A stretch of 64,000 nucleotides of DNA from the NCBI GenBank assembly GCA_040954595.2, contig CM082578.2:496001-560000 (forward strand), read 5' to 3'. How positions within the stretch are numbered: position 1 is the first letter of the stretch; every line of letters starts with the position of its first letter. This stretch comes from Balanoglossus misakiensis. Taxonomy: Eukaryota; Hemichordata. A model generated the notes under the pieces. It made no database searches. It was not told where the DNA came from and saw nothing but the letters and a program-made list of their open reading frames with translations. Of this stretch, positions 1 to 8,942 are shown piece after piece. The position numbers and the translations under genes were made by a program.

Positions 1-285
1 ATTGTCGTCCAACTCATTATCAATATACAAGGCAGTCAGCGTAACAACATCAGAACTATAAGTCTGAGTTTCGAACTCTTTCGCACCCCTCAAGACGTCT
101 TCAAACTGACGTCTAAAAGACAATGTCCTAAACGTTACATCTACACATCGACCCGGCAATCTTTGGACCGCCTGCAGATGGGTCTTTGCACACACACCCG
201 CCTCACGCAATAACTCAAAAATCCTACCCGACCCACTCACACCCTCCCGAAACTTCAACAACAAGGTGCGGTCTTTACGCACCAT
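1..285 (-). CDS. 5' part of a non-LTR retrotransposon ORF1 (Tx1/Keno-like), truncated by window edge
   Basis: An open frame starts at ATG 285-283 and runs 95 codons off the window edge with no stop. The product begins MVRKDRTLLLKFREG, followed by a stretch with LLREAGV and RLPGRCVDVTF. That pattern resembles the RNA-binding first ORF (zinc-knuckle ZCCHC3-like N-terminus) of Tx1-clade LINEs. ORF1 proteins of this kind coat the element RNA and assist target-primed reverse transcription. The strongest support is context: 197 nt upstream on the same strand lies the exact 5' end of a U2 snRNA, and the Keno group of Tx1-clade LINEs is known to insert into U2 genes. The ORF2 endonuclease/RT would lie outside the window. 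The family call is an inference from a short stretch. Confidence 0.5.
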   Translation of the reverse strand, partial: MVRKDRTLLLKFREGVSGSGRIFELLREAGVCAKTHLQAVQRLPGRCVDVTFRTLSFRRQFEDVLRGAKEFETQTYSSDVVTLTALYIDNELDDN

Positions 286-481
286 ACTGAAGCGAAAATC
301 AAAAAATCAAAAACGACAAAGAAAAATGAGAAGCTAAAAAAGAAGCAACTCACGCTCGCGTCCACCTGGCTGATACCAAAAGAAAAGAAGAAACGAAGCT
401 CCACGAGGACGTCGAACGATGAAAAAACCACCTGTAGAAATACTCTTCTTGGATTGGATATAACACACCAGTAACAACCAA
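286..481 (-). other. Presumed 5' UTR of the U2-inserted LINE
   Basis: These 196 bases link the U2 fragment to the ORF1 start codon. After position 482 the sequence no longer follows U2 snRNA. No other feature is visible. An overlapping open frame of 113 codons (255-596) crosses the U2 sequence and has no recognisable content. Confidence 0.35.
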
Positions 482-510
482 TGATCTTAGCCAAAAGGCC
501 GAGAAGCGAT
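482..510 (-). ncRNA. U2 snRNA, 5'-terminal 29 nt only (interrupted gene)
   Basis: Read on the minus strand from 510, the sequence begins ATCGCTTCTCGGCCTTTTGG and matches the conserved 5' end of metazoan U2 snRNA for 29 nt, ending in CTAAGATCA at 482. The branch-point-recognition region that should follow is absent. The match starts exactly at nucleotide 1 of U2, so this is a gene start cut by an insertion rather than a random fragment. In an intact gene the RNA pairs with the intron branch site in the spliceosome. This copy cannot make a functional U2. Confidence 0.8.
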
Positions 511-694
511 ACTGGCCGTCGGGCCGGAACTCTGGACGGTATCAAGCTCAACAAAACTTTATGTATGGTTTGGTCGATAGGTTGCTCATTAATCAAGGTC
601 GCATGTTTTATATTTTTACTATCTACACTGCGTAGTGATTGGTTGAGTGAATATGAATATTCATAGGATACCTATATATAATTGGAGTGCGCAT

Positions 695-731
695 ACACCC
701 AGCTGTCACATCACATCGAACGGTGCATGGA
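695..731 (+). repeat. 37-bp dispersed repeat, copy 1
   Basis: The 37 bases starting ACACCCAG and ending GGTGCATGGA recur at 2672-2708 in the same orientation with two mismatches. The two copies lie upstream and downstream of the minisatellite. Origin unknown. Confidence 0.7.
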
Positions 732-767
732 TAACTAGAGAGCAGACCCTACTCCTCGCGGTACAGC

Positions 768-971
768 ATGCAGTCTACTTCACAACCTGTAGTGCAGGGT
801 ACTTCACAACTACAAGCACAGTAGCCAAAACCTCTGCAAAAGGGTGGTAACCAACTACCAAGACGTGTGAGTGTACCAAGCGGTGTAATGGGTTCTGTGT
901 CGGGTTCTACCTCTCAGGCAACTTGGCCTACCCAGGCTGCTGAGTTGAGACCGCCACCTCAAAACAAGGCG
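768..971 (+). pseudogene. Exon-like Gln/Ser/Thr/Pro-rich coding fragment with in-frame TAG
   Basis: From ATG 768 a frame rich in Q, S, T and P reads to a good donor site (GCG|gtaagt, exon end 971) at phase 0, interrupted once by TAG at 822-824. Before the stop it contains two copies of a TSQ-type phrase; after it comes PSGVMGSVSGST. The next acceptor on the strand (TTCTTCTTAG|, exon from 2548) is also phase 0 and continues in an open frame. I do not recognise a family. It may be a decayed 5' exon or a chance open frame. Confidence 0.25.
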
Positions 972-1189
972 GTAAGTTGTTTTTCTGTGTTTGCAGTGCG
1001 ATATTTATTCATATGAATTTTGTCATAGTGTACTTCAAGTTGAGTATGAAGATTTGGAAAAAGCGGTTTGGTTAGCTTTTGTACATGTGTGTTGGTACAA
1101 AAATTATGCAATAATTTACGGTAAGTATTTGAAAGGAAATCTGTGACGAGTTTATGACTTGTGAATAGGTGATTACACAGGTGTGTACG

Positions 1190-1890
1190 TTTTCTGTATT
1201 GAAGTGGTTTGTCCTGTTGAGAGACATGAAGTATATAAGTTTTTGATATAATTAGTTTTGGGGTGTCCAGTGGGAGACACGCGTACGTATGCTTCATGAT
1301 GAAAGTTGACACGTGTTTTGAATACTGAAATAGGGTGTCCAGTGGAAGACACGTAAGTTTTTGTGATAAAATATGACACGTGTCTTGAATACTGAAATTG
1401 CGTGTCCAGTGGGAGACACGTAAGTGTTTGTGATAAAATTTGACACGTGTTTTGAATACTGAAATTGGGTGTCCAGTGGGGAGACACGTAAGTTTTTTGT
1501 GATAAAATTTGACACGTGTTTTGAATACTGAAATTGGGTGTCCAGTGGGAGACACGTAAGTTTTTTGTGATAAAATTTGACACGTGTTTTGAATATTGAA
1601 TTTGGGTGTCCAGTGGGAGACACGTAATTTTTTTTGTGTCCCATGAGAGACATGTGATTGGCCGATTACATAGGTATGCATATTGAAGTAGGATGTGTCC
1701 TGTTGAGAGACATGTAAATTTTTATGCGTGGATTTTGTTTGAGTATTTATGTGATTCACATAGTGATTGGCTGATTATACAGGTGTGCGTAGTTGTATGG
1801 GATTGTCCTATTGAGAGACATGTAATATTTGACGAGTGATGAATTATGTATGAATACTGGGCAAAGGTGTTTCAATGGGAAACATGTGAT
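1190..1890. repeat. ~68-bp minisatellite with degenerate flanks
   Basis: Between about 1260 and 1640 roughly five and a half units of ~68 bp are arranged head to tail. Each carries GTCCAGTGGGAGACACGTAAG and ends GTGTTTTGAATACTGAAATT, with a few substitutions and changes in T-run length. More divergent copies with the core TGTTGAGAGACATG lie either side (about 1206, 1692 and 1803). The period is not a multiple of three, so the overlapping minus-strand open frames through 959-1759 are by-products of the repetition. Confidence 0.85.
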
Positions 1891-2547
1891 ATAGTAATGA
1901 TTATTTGATTATGCAGTTGTGCATGTGTGAAATTTGTTTTCTTTCCGGATGTTTATTTGATGTTATTATTTCGATAGCCCTTAGGTATAGTCAGCTCACT
2001 AAATGCTGGCTTGCCTTAAAAAAAGGGCCTTGGGCCAGAGAGAAATAAAATCTTGTTCATCGGATTTTTTGGACCAAGGTCCAGGAGCGGCGAGCGAATA
2101 TTTTTATTTTTATTTATTGTTTAGGCTGAAAGTAAATGCGGTTTTTGCACAGATGCAGAAAAGGCGAGATAATTGTTTCCCTTTTTACCAGAAATATCTC
2201 AGACAAAAAACACTGATACATGTACTTGTAACTGAATTCAATACTATATTTCCCAACAATAACATAGGCAATTAACTTTACAGTTGGTGTTTGCACAACA
2301 TATTCTGGCCACCAGCGACAGTGACTAAGAATGTTGTAACACGGAAGTAGAATATTTGCCGAGATCCCCCCCAAAAAAAATTCCAAATCATCCAAAGTAG
2401 AAGCGGCGATTCCGATGAACAATTTATTTTTTCTTCCTCGCCTTGGGGGTTTAATTATAACCCCCTGGTTGTGTGTATTATGCTACTGTTATTTTCTTTA
2501 TCGACAAAATTATTGATAGTATTTTCTCCCGTGGTTTTTCTTCTTAG

Positions 2548-2679
2548 TCTCTTAACCCGATGTCTGGTATGAGTGCATGGGAACGTAATGTGATTTTTGA
2601 TCCAAGAGAGGCAATGAAAGACAGATTGCTTAGACAAGTTCGATGGACGGGATGGAAAGCCAGGCTCGCAAACACCCAG
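2548..2679 (+). CDS. Exon-like open frame, unknown product
   Basis: A strong acceptor (pyrimidine tract then TTCTTAG) is followed by a frame that contains ATG at 2560 and reads MSGMSAWERNVIFDPREAM, then a basic Trp-containing segment. A possible but weak donor (CAG|gtgtca) ends it near 2679; without splicing the frame stays open to 2781. The phase agrees with the donor at 971. No domain recognised. Confidence 0.25.
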
Positions 2680-2708
2680 GTGTCACATCACATCGAATGG
2701 TGCATGGA
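2672..2708 (+). repeat. 37-bp dispersed repeat, copy 2
   Basis: Second copy of the block at 695-731, direct orientation. It overlaps the end of the exon-like frame that begins at 2548. Confidence 0.7.
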
Positions 2709-3790
2709 AAACTCCCGCCCGCCCACCCAAAATCACTGTACCGCGAGAAGTGGCAACCTGTTTTTCTTCCTCTCTGCGTAACACAAGGGTCCCCAACCAG
2801 GGGGTCCTTGACCATTCCAGTACTAAATCATACGAAAACATACTACGCAGTGGGGATAAGGAACCAATTATCTTTGTTTGTGGTATTACTGGCATTTTTT
2901 AGGGCCCAAGCGCACGCTAATTACACTTCGCAACGTAAATGATTTCGTCTGAGGTGACAACCCATTTATGCAGCCGGTCTCCACAGCCCAATTAGCCAGG
3001 GACATTTGGGACATATGCGATAGATTTGTCCTTTTTCAACTGTTCCGGCAGAGATTATTGGAGATTCTCCCTTGATGTGCCGAATAATTTTCTCAATTGG
3101 CCAAAAATTTGGAAGGTCAACATAACAACAGCCTTCCTCATTGCTTCAAACTCTGGCTTCAGGTTGTAAAGCCGAAACATAGCATTGCTATGCGAATTTC
3201 GTAAATATAGTTAGCTCTATAATACAATGAGAGGACCATTGCATCCACCGGTAGCACAAACATAATTGACATCTTGTCCTGAAAATGGTGCTGTTTGACG
3301 ATTTCCCTTTCCAGCGTACCAGTCAGACCAAGTTAGCACTGGCCGGACTGGCTTACCTTTTTGTATTTTTATTTACTGTTGGGTTCAATAGAGAGAACGA
3401 TCAAGAGAATTAACAAATGGACTGCAGCCCTTCATGCGCGTCAATTTAGTTTAATGAGGACAAACCAGGATTTCACATGTATTTTAGATTTTATTTTATT
3501 TGAAATACTATTGCTTCACCCTTATCTCGTCCCCCATTTAATTTTTAATGTACTTACCATTATTTTGTTAACTTAAATGATTTTGATCTGAGAAAGGGAC
3601 GTATACGTAATTACCATACATTATGTATTGCTACGCTCTCTGACATTGGGGCAAGAAGCAGATGTGTGTGCTGTACTCAACTGCAGACATCCTGGAAGCA
3701 AAACTCTGTGAACCCGTGGTGTTTACGAAAATAACATGTATTTACATCAAGGCTTGATAAGAAAGATGACATTAAAATATGTAATAGACA
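2709..3790. other. Stretch without recognised features
   Basis: I see no convincing exon, repeat or RNA here. Short open frames overlap on both strands without family signatures. A T/A-rich segment near 3355-3380 resembles one near 2100-2125. Confidence 0.4.
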
Positions 3791-4278
3791 AATAAGTTAC
3801 CATGGACGATTACGATTACCCAAAAAACTAAGCACGTGCCTAACTCGCCTTTGACAAATACAAACAAGTCATCCGCGAACGAGACTGGAAATGCAAATTT
3901 ATGCAGATACAAATGGCTCCTCGATATCGAAGACTCGTGGAAAGACTCCTCCGACATGAATAGCTTGTTTATATTTACAGTAAAGGACAGTTTTGGTGTG
4001 ATAGTCGTGACAGACACTAGTATTAGCGCTGTGTCTTCATTCGCCACGTCGACGGTAGCAACACCATCGTCCGTTCGCACATGCTCGCTCAACTACATGC
4101 AGTCTCCTATTTTCCGGAGAGCAATGGCGACCTTGGCGGGTGAAGCGCGAAGATGTAGCAACATTTGGCATTTCTTTACTAGGACACGTGTACTCTGGGC
4201 ACCGTACTCCTCACGGGATCTGATTCACTCAGATCAGTACACGTCCTCTAGTGTTTAATGCCACATCATTTTTGAGTG
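3791..4278. repeat. Tandemly duplicated ~0.49-kb block, copy 1
   Basis: Begins AATAAGTTACCATGGACGAT and ends in the ATGCCACATCA...GAGTGCATA region. It is followed after 21 bp by a diverged second copy in the same orientation. Near its 3' end are hairpins: GATCTGA/TCAGATC separated by 5 nt (about 4217-4235), inside a longer imperfect pair of GACACGTGTACT with AGTACACGTCC. Such terminal structure suggests a non-autonomous element, but no enzyme is encoded. Confidence 0.75.
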
Positions 4279-4299
4279 CATATGTCTCGAATTGTACCA

Positions 4300-4786
4300 A
4301 ATAAGTTAACATGGACGATTACATTGACACCCAACAAACTAAGCACATGACTAACTCGCCTTTGACAATTACAAAAAAGTCACCCGCGAACGAGGCTGGA
4401 GGGCGTGGCTTTCTGGTATGCAAATGCAGATACAAATGGCTCCTCGAGAACGAAGACACGTCGAAACACTTCTCCGATGTAGTCTGTTTTTATATTTACT
4501 GTAAATGAGTTTTGGTGTGATAGTCGTTACAGACACTATTATTAGCGCTGTGTCTTAATTCGCCTCACCGACGGTCGCAACACGACTTTCCGCTCGCACC
4601 AGTTCGCTCGACCACACTCCTATTTTCCAGAGAGCAATGGCGGGCGAAGCGCGAAGATGTAGCAACACTTGGCATTTCTCTACTAGTACACGTGTACTCT
4701 GGGCACCGTACTCCTCACGGGATCTGATTCACTTAGATCAGTACACGTCCTCTAGTGTTAATGCCACGTCATTTTTTGAGTGCATA
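4300..4786. repeat. Tandemly duplicated ~0.49-kb block, copy 2
   Basis: Diverged direct copy of 3791-4278. It has many substitutions and small indels, for example an insertion near 4401-4420 and a shortened middle. The hairpin near the 3' end is conserved apart from one substitution in the inner arm. Confidence 0.75.
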
Positions 4787-4862
4787 GCTGGGATGAAATG
4801 ACAGTTTATTATCAGTCGTTACAACACTACATGTGACCAGACTCTTTGTTCTCTTGGGACAT

Positions 4863-5082
4863 TATCTATGATAATGCACTGGTACCAGTGCAATATCTGG
4901 ATATTGCACTGCACCTGGCATAATAAGATTCACTACAACAAACAAGATAGCTTTGACAGGAGGTGCTGCCTCCGGCGGGAAGAACTGCTTCCAGGTGCAC
5001 ACACTTGGCTCGTCCATCTTTCTTTGTCGTGATCTCTGCGCTGCAGGGCTCAACCTTTGGTTGGGGGTTCGTTTCTACCTCA
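4863..5082 (-). CDS. Possible exon, unknown product (low support)
   Basis: On the minus strand a TTTCAG acceptor precedes an open frame that begins ESVCEVETNPQPKVEPC and stays open to a stop near 4866. It is rich in Cys and Ser and has no recognised domain. It needs an incoming phase of 1, which the candidate upstream exon at 5230-5500 does not supply. A second overlapping frame is also open. Confidence 0.2.
4875..4892. other. Perfect 18-bp palindrome
   Basis: TGCACTGGTACCAGTGCA is perfectly self-complementary. It is followed at once by CAATATC-TG-GATATTG, a second small inverted repeat. It lies at the 3' end of a minus-strand open frame. Function unknown. Confidence 0.6.
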
Positions 5083-5229
5083 CACACGGATTCACCTGAA
5101 AGCTTGATTTTTTTCGACGTACCAAAACTTCCCTGAAGTGCCTACGCTGACGTACAATCGAACATTCCTGATCAATATAAAACTACAAATTTACAAGTTC
5201 CGAGGAAAATGACAGAAAAATGGTACTTA

Positions 5230-5500
5230 CAGACTGAGGATGTGCGCAATGGCGGCTGCAGGCCAGGAGAAAGGCACCCTTGATTTTCTGCAGGACACTT
5301 TCCATGACCGATGGTTTATGTACATTCTCTTCAATGAAGCTACCAAAATCTTGGAAAATCCAGTCCATATCGTAAAAGCTACGCCCTTCGCTTTCGCTTG
5401 GGTGTCGGAACGTGCTCCATGGGTAATGAAAAGCTCGTGCTCGTCGCTACTTTCGGCCATGGTGTTTGTCTGTCGAAGGTTGAGTTCCGAATGCTGATGG
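5230..5500 (-). CDS. Possible first exon, unknown product (low support)
   Basis: A minus-strand frame starting MAESSDEHELFITHG leads to a consensus donor (gtaagt, 5230 downwards). A different frame over the second half looks more protein-like (IFQDFGSFIEENVHK, then a helical Lys/Glu/Leu segment) and also ends at that donor. One single-nt shift near 5395 would join the two. Upstream on this strand are a CACGTG E-box-like site (5520-5525) and CCAAT-type sequence. No family recognised. Confidence 0.25.
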
Positions 5501-5666
5501 AAACGTGGCACTTCAATGACCACGTGACAAATGCCCTGGTTGACAAGTATCCAATCGAAATGAGTCATACACCAGGTGTATTTTGCGACGCTTGTGATTG
5601 GTTGATGTGGTTGAGAAGTTGTTTAGCATATATCAAGATCACAGATGTTGCGACGTATTGTAAGCC

Positions 5667-5775
5667 GGATAATGTACTCGTGTCGTGCAATCGTTTAGAT
5701 ATTGAACGACACTCGGGCCTGCGGCCCTCGTGTCGTTCAATATCTGAACGATTGCACTCCACTCGTACATTATCC
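5667..5775. repeat. Fold-back (hairpin) element F1
   Basis: 109 bp that fold almost completely on themselves. The left arm starts GGATAATGTACTCGTG, the right arm ends TACATTATCC, and the turn is at GGGCCTGCGGCCC. It has the same build as four other hairpins in the window (13081, 14645, 17916, 25800), though arm sequences differ. Confidence 0.8.
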
Positions 5776-5829
5776 TTTACGTACACATGACATTTTCGGC
5801 CTATTTGAAGTGTGCACAAGTTTAATAAG

Positions 5830-6380
5830 CTTTATAGGACCATCTAAGCTCTAAGTCACAATACAGAACTAGGTTTCGGCATGGCATACGATCAACTTAA
5901 GAGCTAGGGGTGGCCAGATAATGCGTTTTATTGACCCCTACAGTACGGAACTAGGGGAGGGAATGGCATTTTATTATGAGTTGTAGAACTACGCAAGACA
6001 TTGGCAGACATTTAACTAAACCGAGTACATGAGCATTACAGTTGATTAGCCTAAACGTTTCAGTTCATAACTAGGAACATGGGCATGGTATTTTACTAAC
6101 AGTTCAAGTACCAGTACAACCCTTGGGGTGGGAGTAACAGTTTATTAACAACTATAGAGAAGCAGGGAGGGCATGACATTTTTATTATTGGTAACTTATA
6201 GTACAAATTGAGTGTTGGACATGACATTTGACTAACAGTTATAGTACAGAACTAGGGGAAGGCATGGCATTTTACTAAAAAGCAAGGGATGTGCATGATA
6301 TTGTACTTACCGTTAAGTATTACATGTAGTACAATGAGGGATTGTCATAACATTTTATTAACAGCAACAGTACAGAACAA
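5830..6380. repeat. Degenerate ~60-bp tandem repeat
   Basis: A phrase of the type ACAGTTATAGTACAGAACTAG, a G-rich spacer, then GGCATGGCATTTTACTAA recurs about nine times with heavy divergence (for example near 5865, 5940, 6070, 6235 and 6370). It abuts the satellite that begins near 6381. Confidence 0.6.
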
Positions 6381-7345
6381 CAACGGTAATCACGTCGGGT
6401 TTCCTACGGCCTGGCTCAGCTGAAGCCCCGGCACTCTAGAGTAGAAAAAGGCGTACATTGACCACGTTGATCAAGTCAGATTTCCTACGGCGTGACTCGA
6501 CTAAAACCCCGGCACACTATGACAGTCACTAGCGTTCGTTAGCAACGTTGATCAAGTCAGATCTCCTACGGCCTGGCTCGACTAAATCTCCGTCACAATA
6601 TGACAGACACTAGCGTACGTTAGCAACGGTGATCAAGTCAGATTTTCTACGGCATGGCTTGGATAAAGCCCCGGCACTCTACAGTAGAAACAGGCGTACA
6701 TTGACCACGTTGATCAAGTCAGATTTCCTACGGCGTGACTCGACTAAAACCCCGGCACACTATGACAGTCACTAGCGTTCGTTAGCAACGTTGATCAAGT
6801 CAGATTTCCTACGGCATGGCTTGGCTAAAGCCCCGGCACTCTAGAGCAGAAACACGCGTACAGAGACCACGTTGATCAAGTCTGATCTCCAACGGCTTGG
6901 CTCGACTAAAACCCCGGCACACTACGACAGTCACTAGCGTTCGTTAGCAACGTTGATCAAGTCAGATTTCCTACGGCATGGCTTGGCTAAAGCCCTGGCA
7001 CTCTAGAGCAGAAACACGCGTACAGAGACCACGTTGATCTACTCACATTTCCTTCGGCCTGGCACGGCTGATGCCCCGGCAATATATATAGGACACAGAC
7101 TGGCGTAAGTTATCAACGGTGATTACGTCGGATTTCCTACGGCCTGGTTTAGCTGAAGCCCCGGCACTTTAGAGCGGAAACACGCGTACATTGACCACGA
7201 TTATCAAGTCAGATCTCCTACGGCTTGGCTCGACTAAAACCCCGGCACAACATGACAGACACTAGCGTTCGTTAGCAACGGTGATCAAGTCGGATTTCCT
7301 TCGGCCTGGCTCTGCAAAAGACCCGACACTCTAGTACAAAGACGT
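6381..7345. repeat. Left satellite block, ~81-bp monomers
   Basis: About twelve monomers of ~81 bp. Each carries GATCAAGTCAGATTTCCTAC, then GGC(C/T)TGGCTCGACTAAAACC and CCGGCAC. Monomers come in alternating versions that end in GACAGACACTAGCGT, in GCAGAAACACGCGTAC, or in GGACACAGACTGGCGTAAG. It is the same family and orientation as the array from 38.7 kb onward. Confidence 0.9.
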
Positions 7346-7669
7346 TGGCTAAAAAAACCTTTGTTCTTCGAATTTGGTGCCCTGATCATATGTGACATGT
7401 TGATTGTATGTTAAAACTTTCGACCACTCCAAAAATGCAGAGATATTGACAGAATTCAAGAAAAAATAGCCATTTTGGCCATATTTTGACAAAAAATGGT
7501 AAATTTTAAAAAAAAATTATAAAAAATTAACTCTTTTCTTCATTTTCGGAAATATTATGGAGCATGAAGTGTCGTTCTTTTGTAAAAAGTGCTGCAAATT
7601 CCAGAAAAGGCGGTATAATTTGAATCACCCAAGACAAAATTACCATTTTCGACTTTTTGTCGAAAAATT
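7346..7669. repeat. AT-rich satellite segment, truncated at its right end
   Basis: This copy follows the AT-rich part of the satellite unit seen at 39657-39988 (CCTTTGTTCTTCGAATTTGG to CGAAAAATT) with few differences. It stops where the 31-bp minisatellite begins. In intact units another ~135 bp of satellite follows before the next monomers. Confidence 0.85.
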
Positions 7670-7880
7670 TGTGGGGGTACTTATTCTCTGCCCTGAAAGT
7701 TGTGGGGGTACTAATTCTCTGCCCTGAAATTTGCAAGGGTACTAATTTTCTGCCCTGAAATTTGTGGGGGTACTAATTCTCTGCCCTGAAATTTGTGGGG
7801 GTACTAATTCTCTGCCCTGAAATTTGTGGGGGTACTAATTCTCTGCCCTGAAGTTTGCGAGGGGTGCTATTTCTTTGCCA
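7670..7880. repeat. 31-bp minisatellite (left array)
   Basis: Six full units and a decayed seventh, each GGGGTACTAATTCTCTGCCC then TGAAATTTGTG. The 18-base core GTACTTATTCTCTGCCCT (A/T variant) is shared with the 32-bp array at 36334-38411, in the same orientation. The outer part of the unit differs between the two arrays. Confidence 0.9.
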
Positions 7881-8579
7881 TGGATTGATGGCATTAAAAT
7901 ATGACAATGTACATTAATTTTCTCCTGTTCAACTTGTGTGTATGCTGAATTACAAAGTCAACTTCAAATTGGAAGGATTGTAATGACCGCTGTTATTGCT
8001 GGCAAATGAGTTTTAGTACAGACTTTCATTCAATTTCCAACAATAATTATGCAGAATTAAGGGAATTAAGTTGGATTGTAAATGTCAGAGGTTTTTCCTT
8101 CATCTACACATCAGCCATTTTGCGTCCTTTAGTCAGGCGGCATGCGCGCTGAAGAATCTGACAACAGTGACATTATCTTGGCAAATAAAAGTGTGAAACC
8201 CAACACTTGTGCTTGTCTATGTACTTTCGTTTTATTTCTTTTCCTTCAAAAACTGCAGACCCTGCTGATACAGTGTACTGACAAGCTGTATATCAAGGAA
8301 AATGACAAGTTTCGCATGTACTCAATGGCATGTAACTAAGCAATGTACTAAGCTTATCAACGGTCCATGCGGCACACATACGCACTGAAATTTGATCAAA
8401 GAAAGGTGTCAAACACAATGTTGTAAATGAATCAATCATTAAGTATATAAATAAAATGCAGCAGTGTAATGCCTGAATGTCAGAACCTCAGGAAATTGTA
8501 AGCAATCAACATTATGTCCAAAAGTTTAACTTTAACTTTAATGAAGTGTCTTCCCTTCGACCTGGTACCCTGTCAAATA
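7881..8579. other. 3' flank of the DUF7869 gene, no gene seen
   Basis: AT-rich sequence between the left minisatellite and the stop codon of the minus-strand gene. It should contain that gene's 3' UTR and polyadenylation site. No terminal inverted repeat that matches the right edge of the block was found. Confidence 0.5.
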
Positions 8580-8942
8580 CTATGTTTGTGACTGTAGTCT
8601 CTGGTATTTTTTTTGCAAGATACTTCTTGTCTGTTTCGTTAGTGTTTTCTTCTCTGTTAATTTGAAGTCCCAGAGGATTGCTGCTGCCATATCCTGCTTG
8701 TCTTCCCAGGGAACTTTGCGTCTTCCTTTACTTATATAGCTGGGTTTCCAAGCAGAGTTCCAAGTCCCATTATGCCAGTGGATAGTAAAGGATGTCTCAT
8801 CTCTGTCAACAACCTTACCGATATGCGGTACCTCCTCTGATGCTGGGCAAAAAACAGCCACAAACATTCCCACATCTAGTGTTGAGTAGTCCTCTACAAT
8901 CTCAGCTTCAGCAGCTCTGTTCCCTTGATTGCCGATAATTAC
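8580..8942 (-). CDS. DUF7869 gene, terminal exon
   Basis: Acceptor CCCCAG|. 120 codons then TAG. Contains GMFVAVFCPASE, IGKVVDRDETSFTIHWHNGT, and a basic C-terminus. The 'IGKV...I.WH.G' pattern resembles the small beta-barrel module often found at the end of this family. Confidence 0.75.
   Translation of the reverse strand, partial: VIIGNQGNRAAEAEIVEDYSTLDVGMFVAVFCPASEEVPHIGKVVDRDETSFTIHWHNGTWNSAWKPSYISKGRRKVPWEDKQDMAAAILWDFKLTEKKTLTKQTRSILQKKYQRLQSQT

Noticed and set aside
959-1759. A 266-codon minus-strand frame and its partners over the 68-bp minisatellite
   Set aside because: Three overlapping frames are open at once with the same phrases, as expected of a repeat free of stops.
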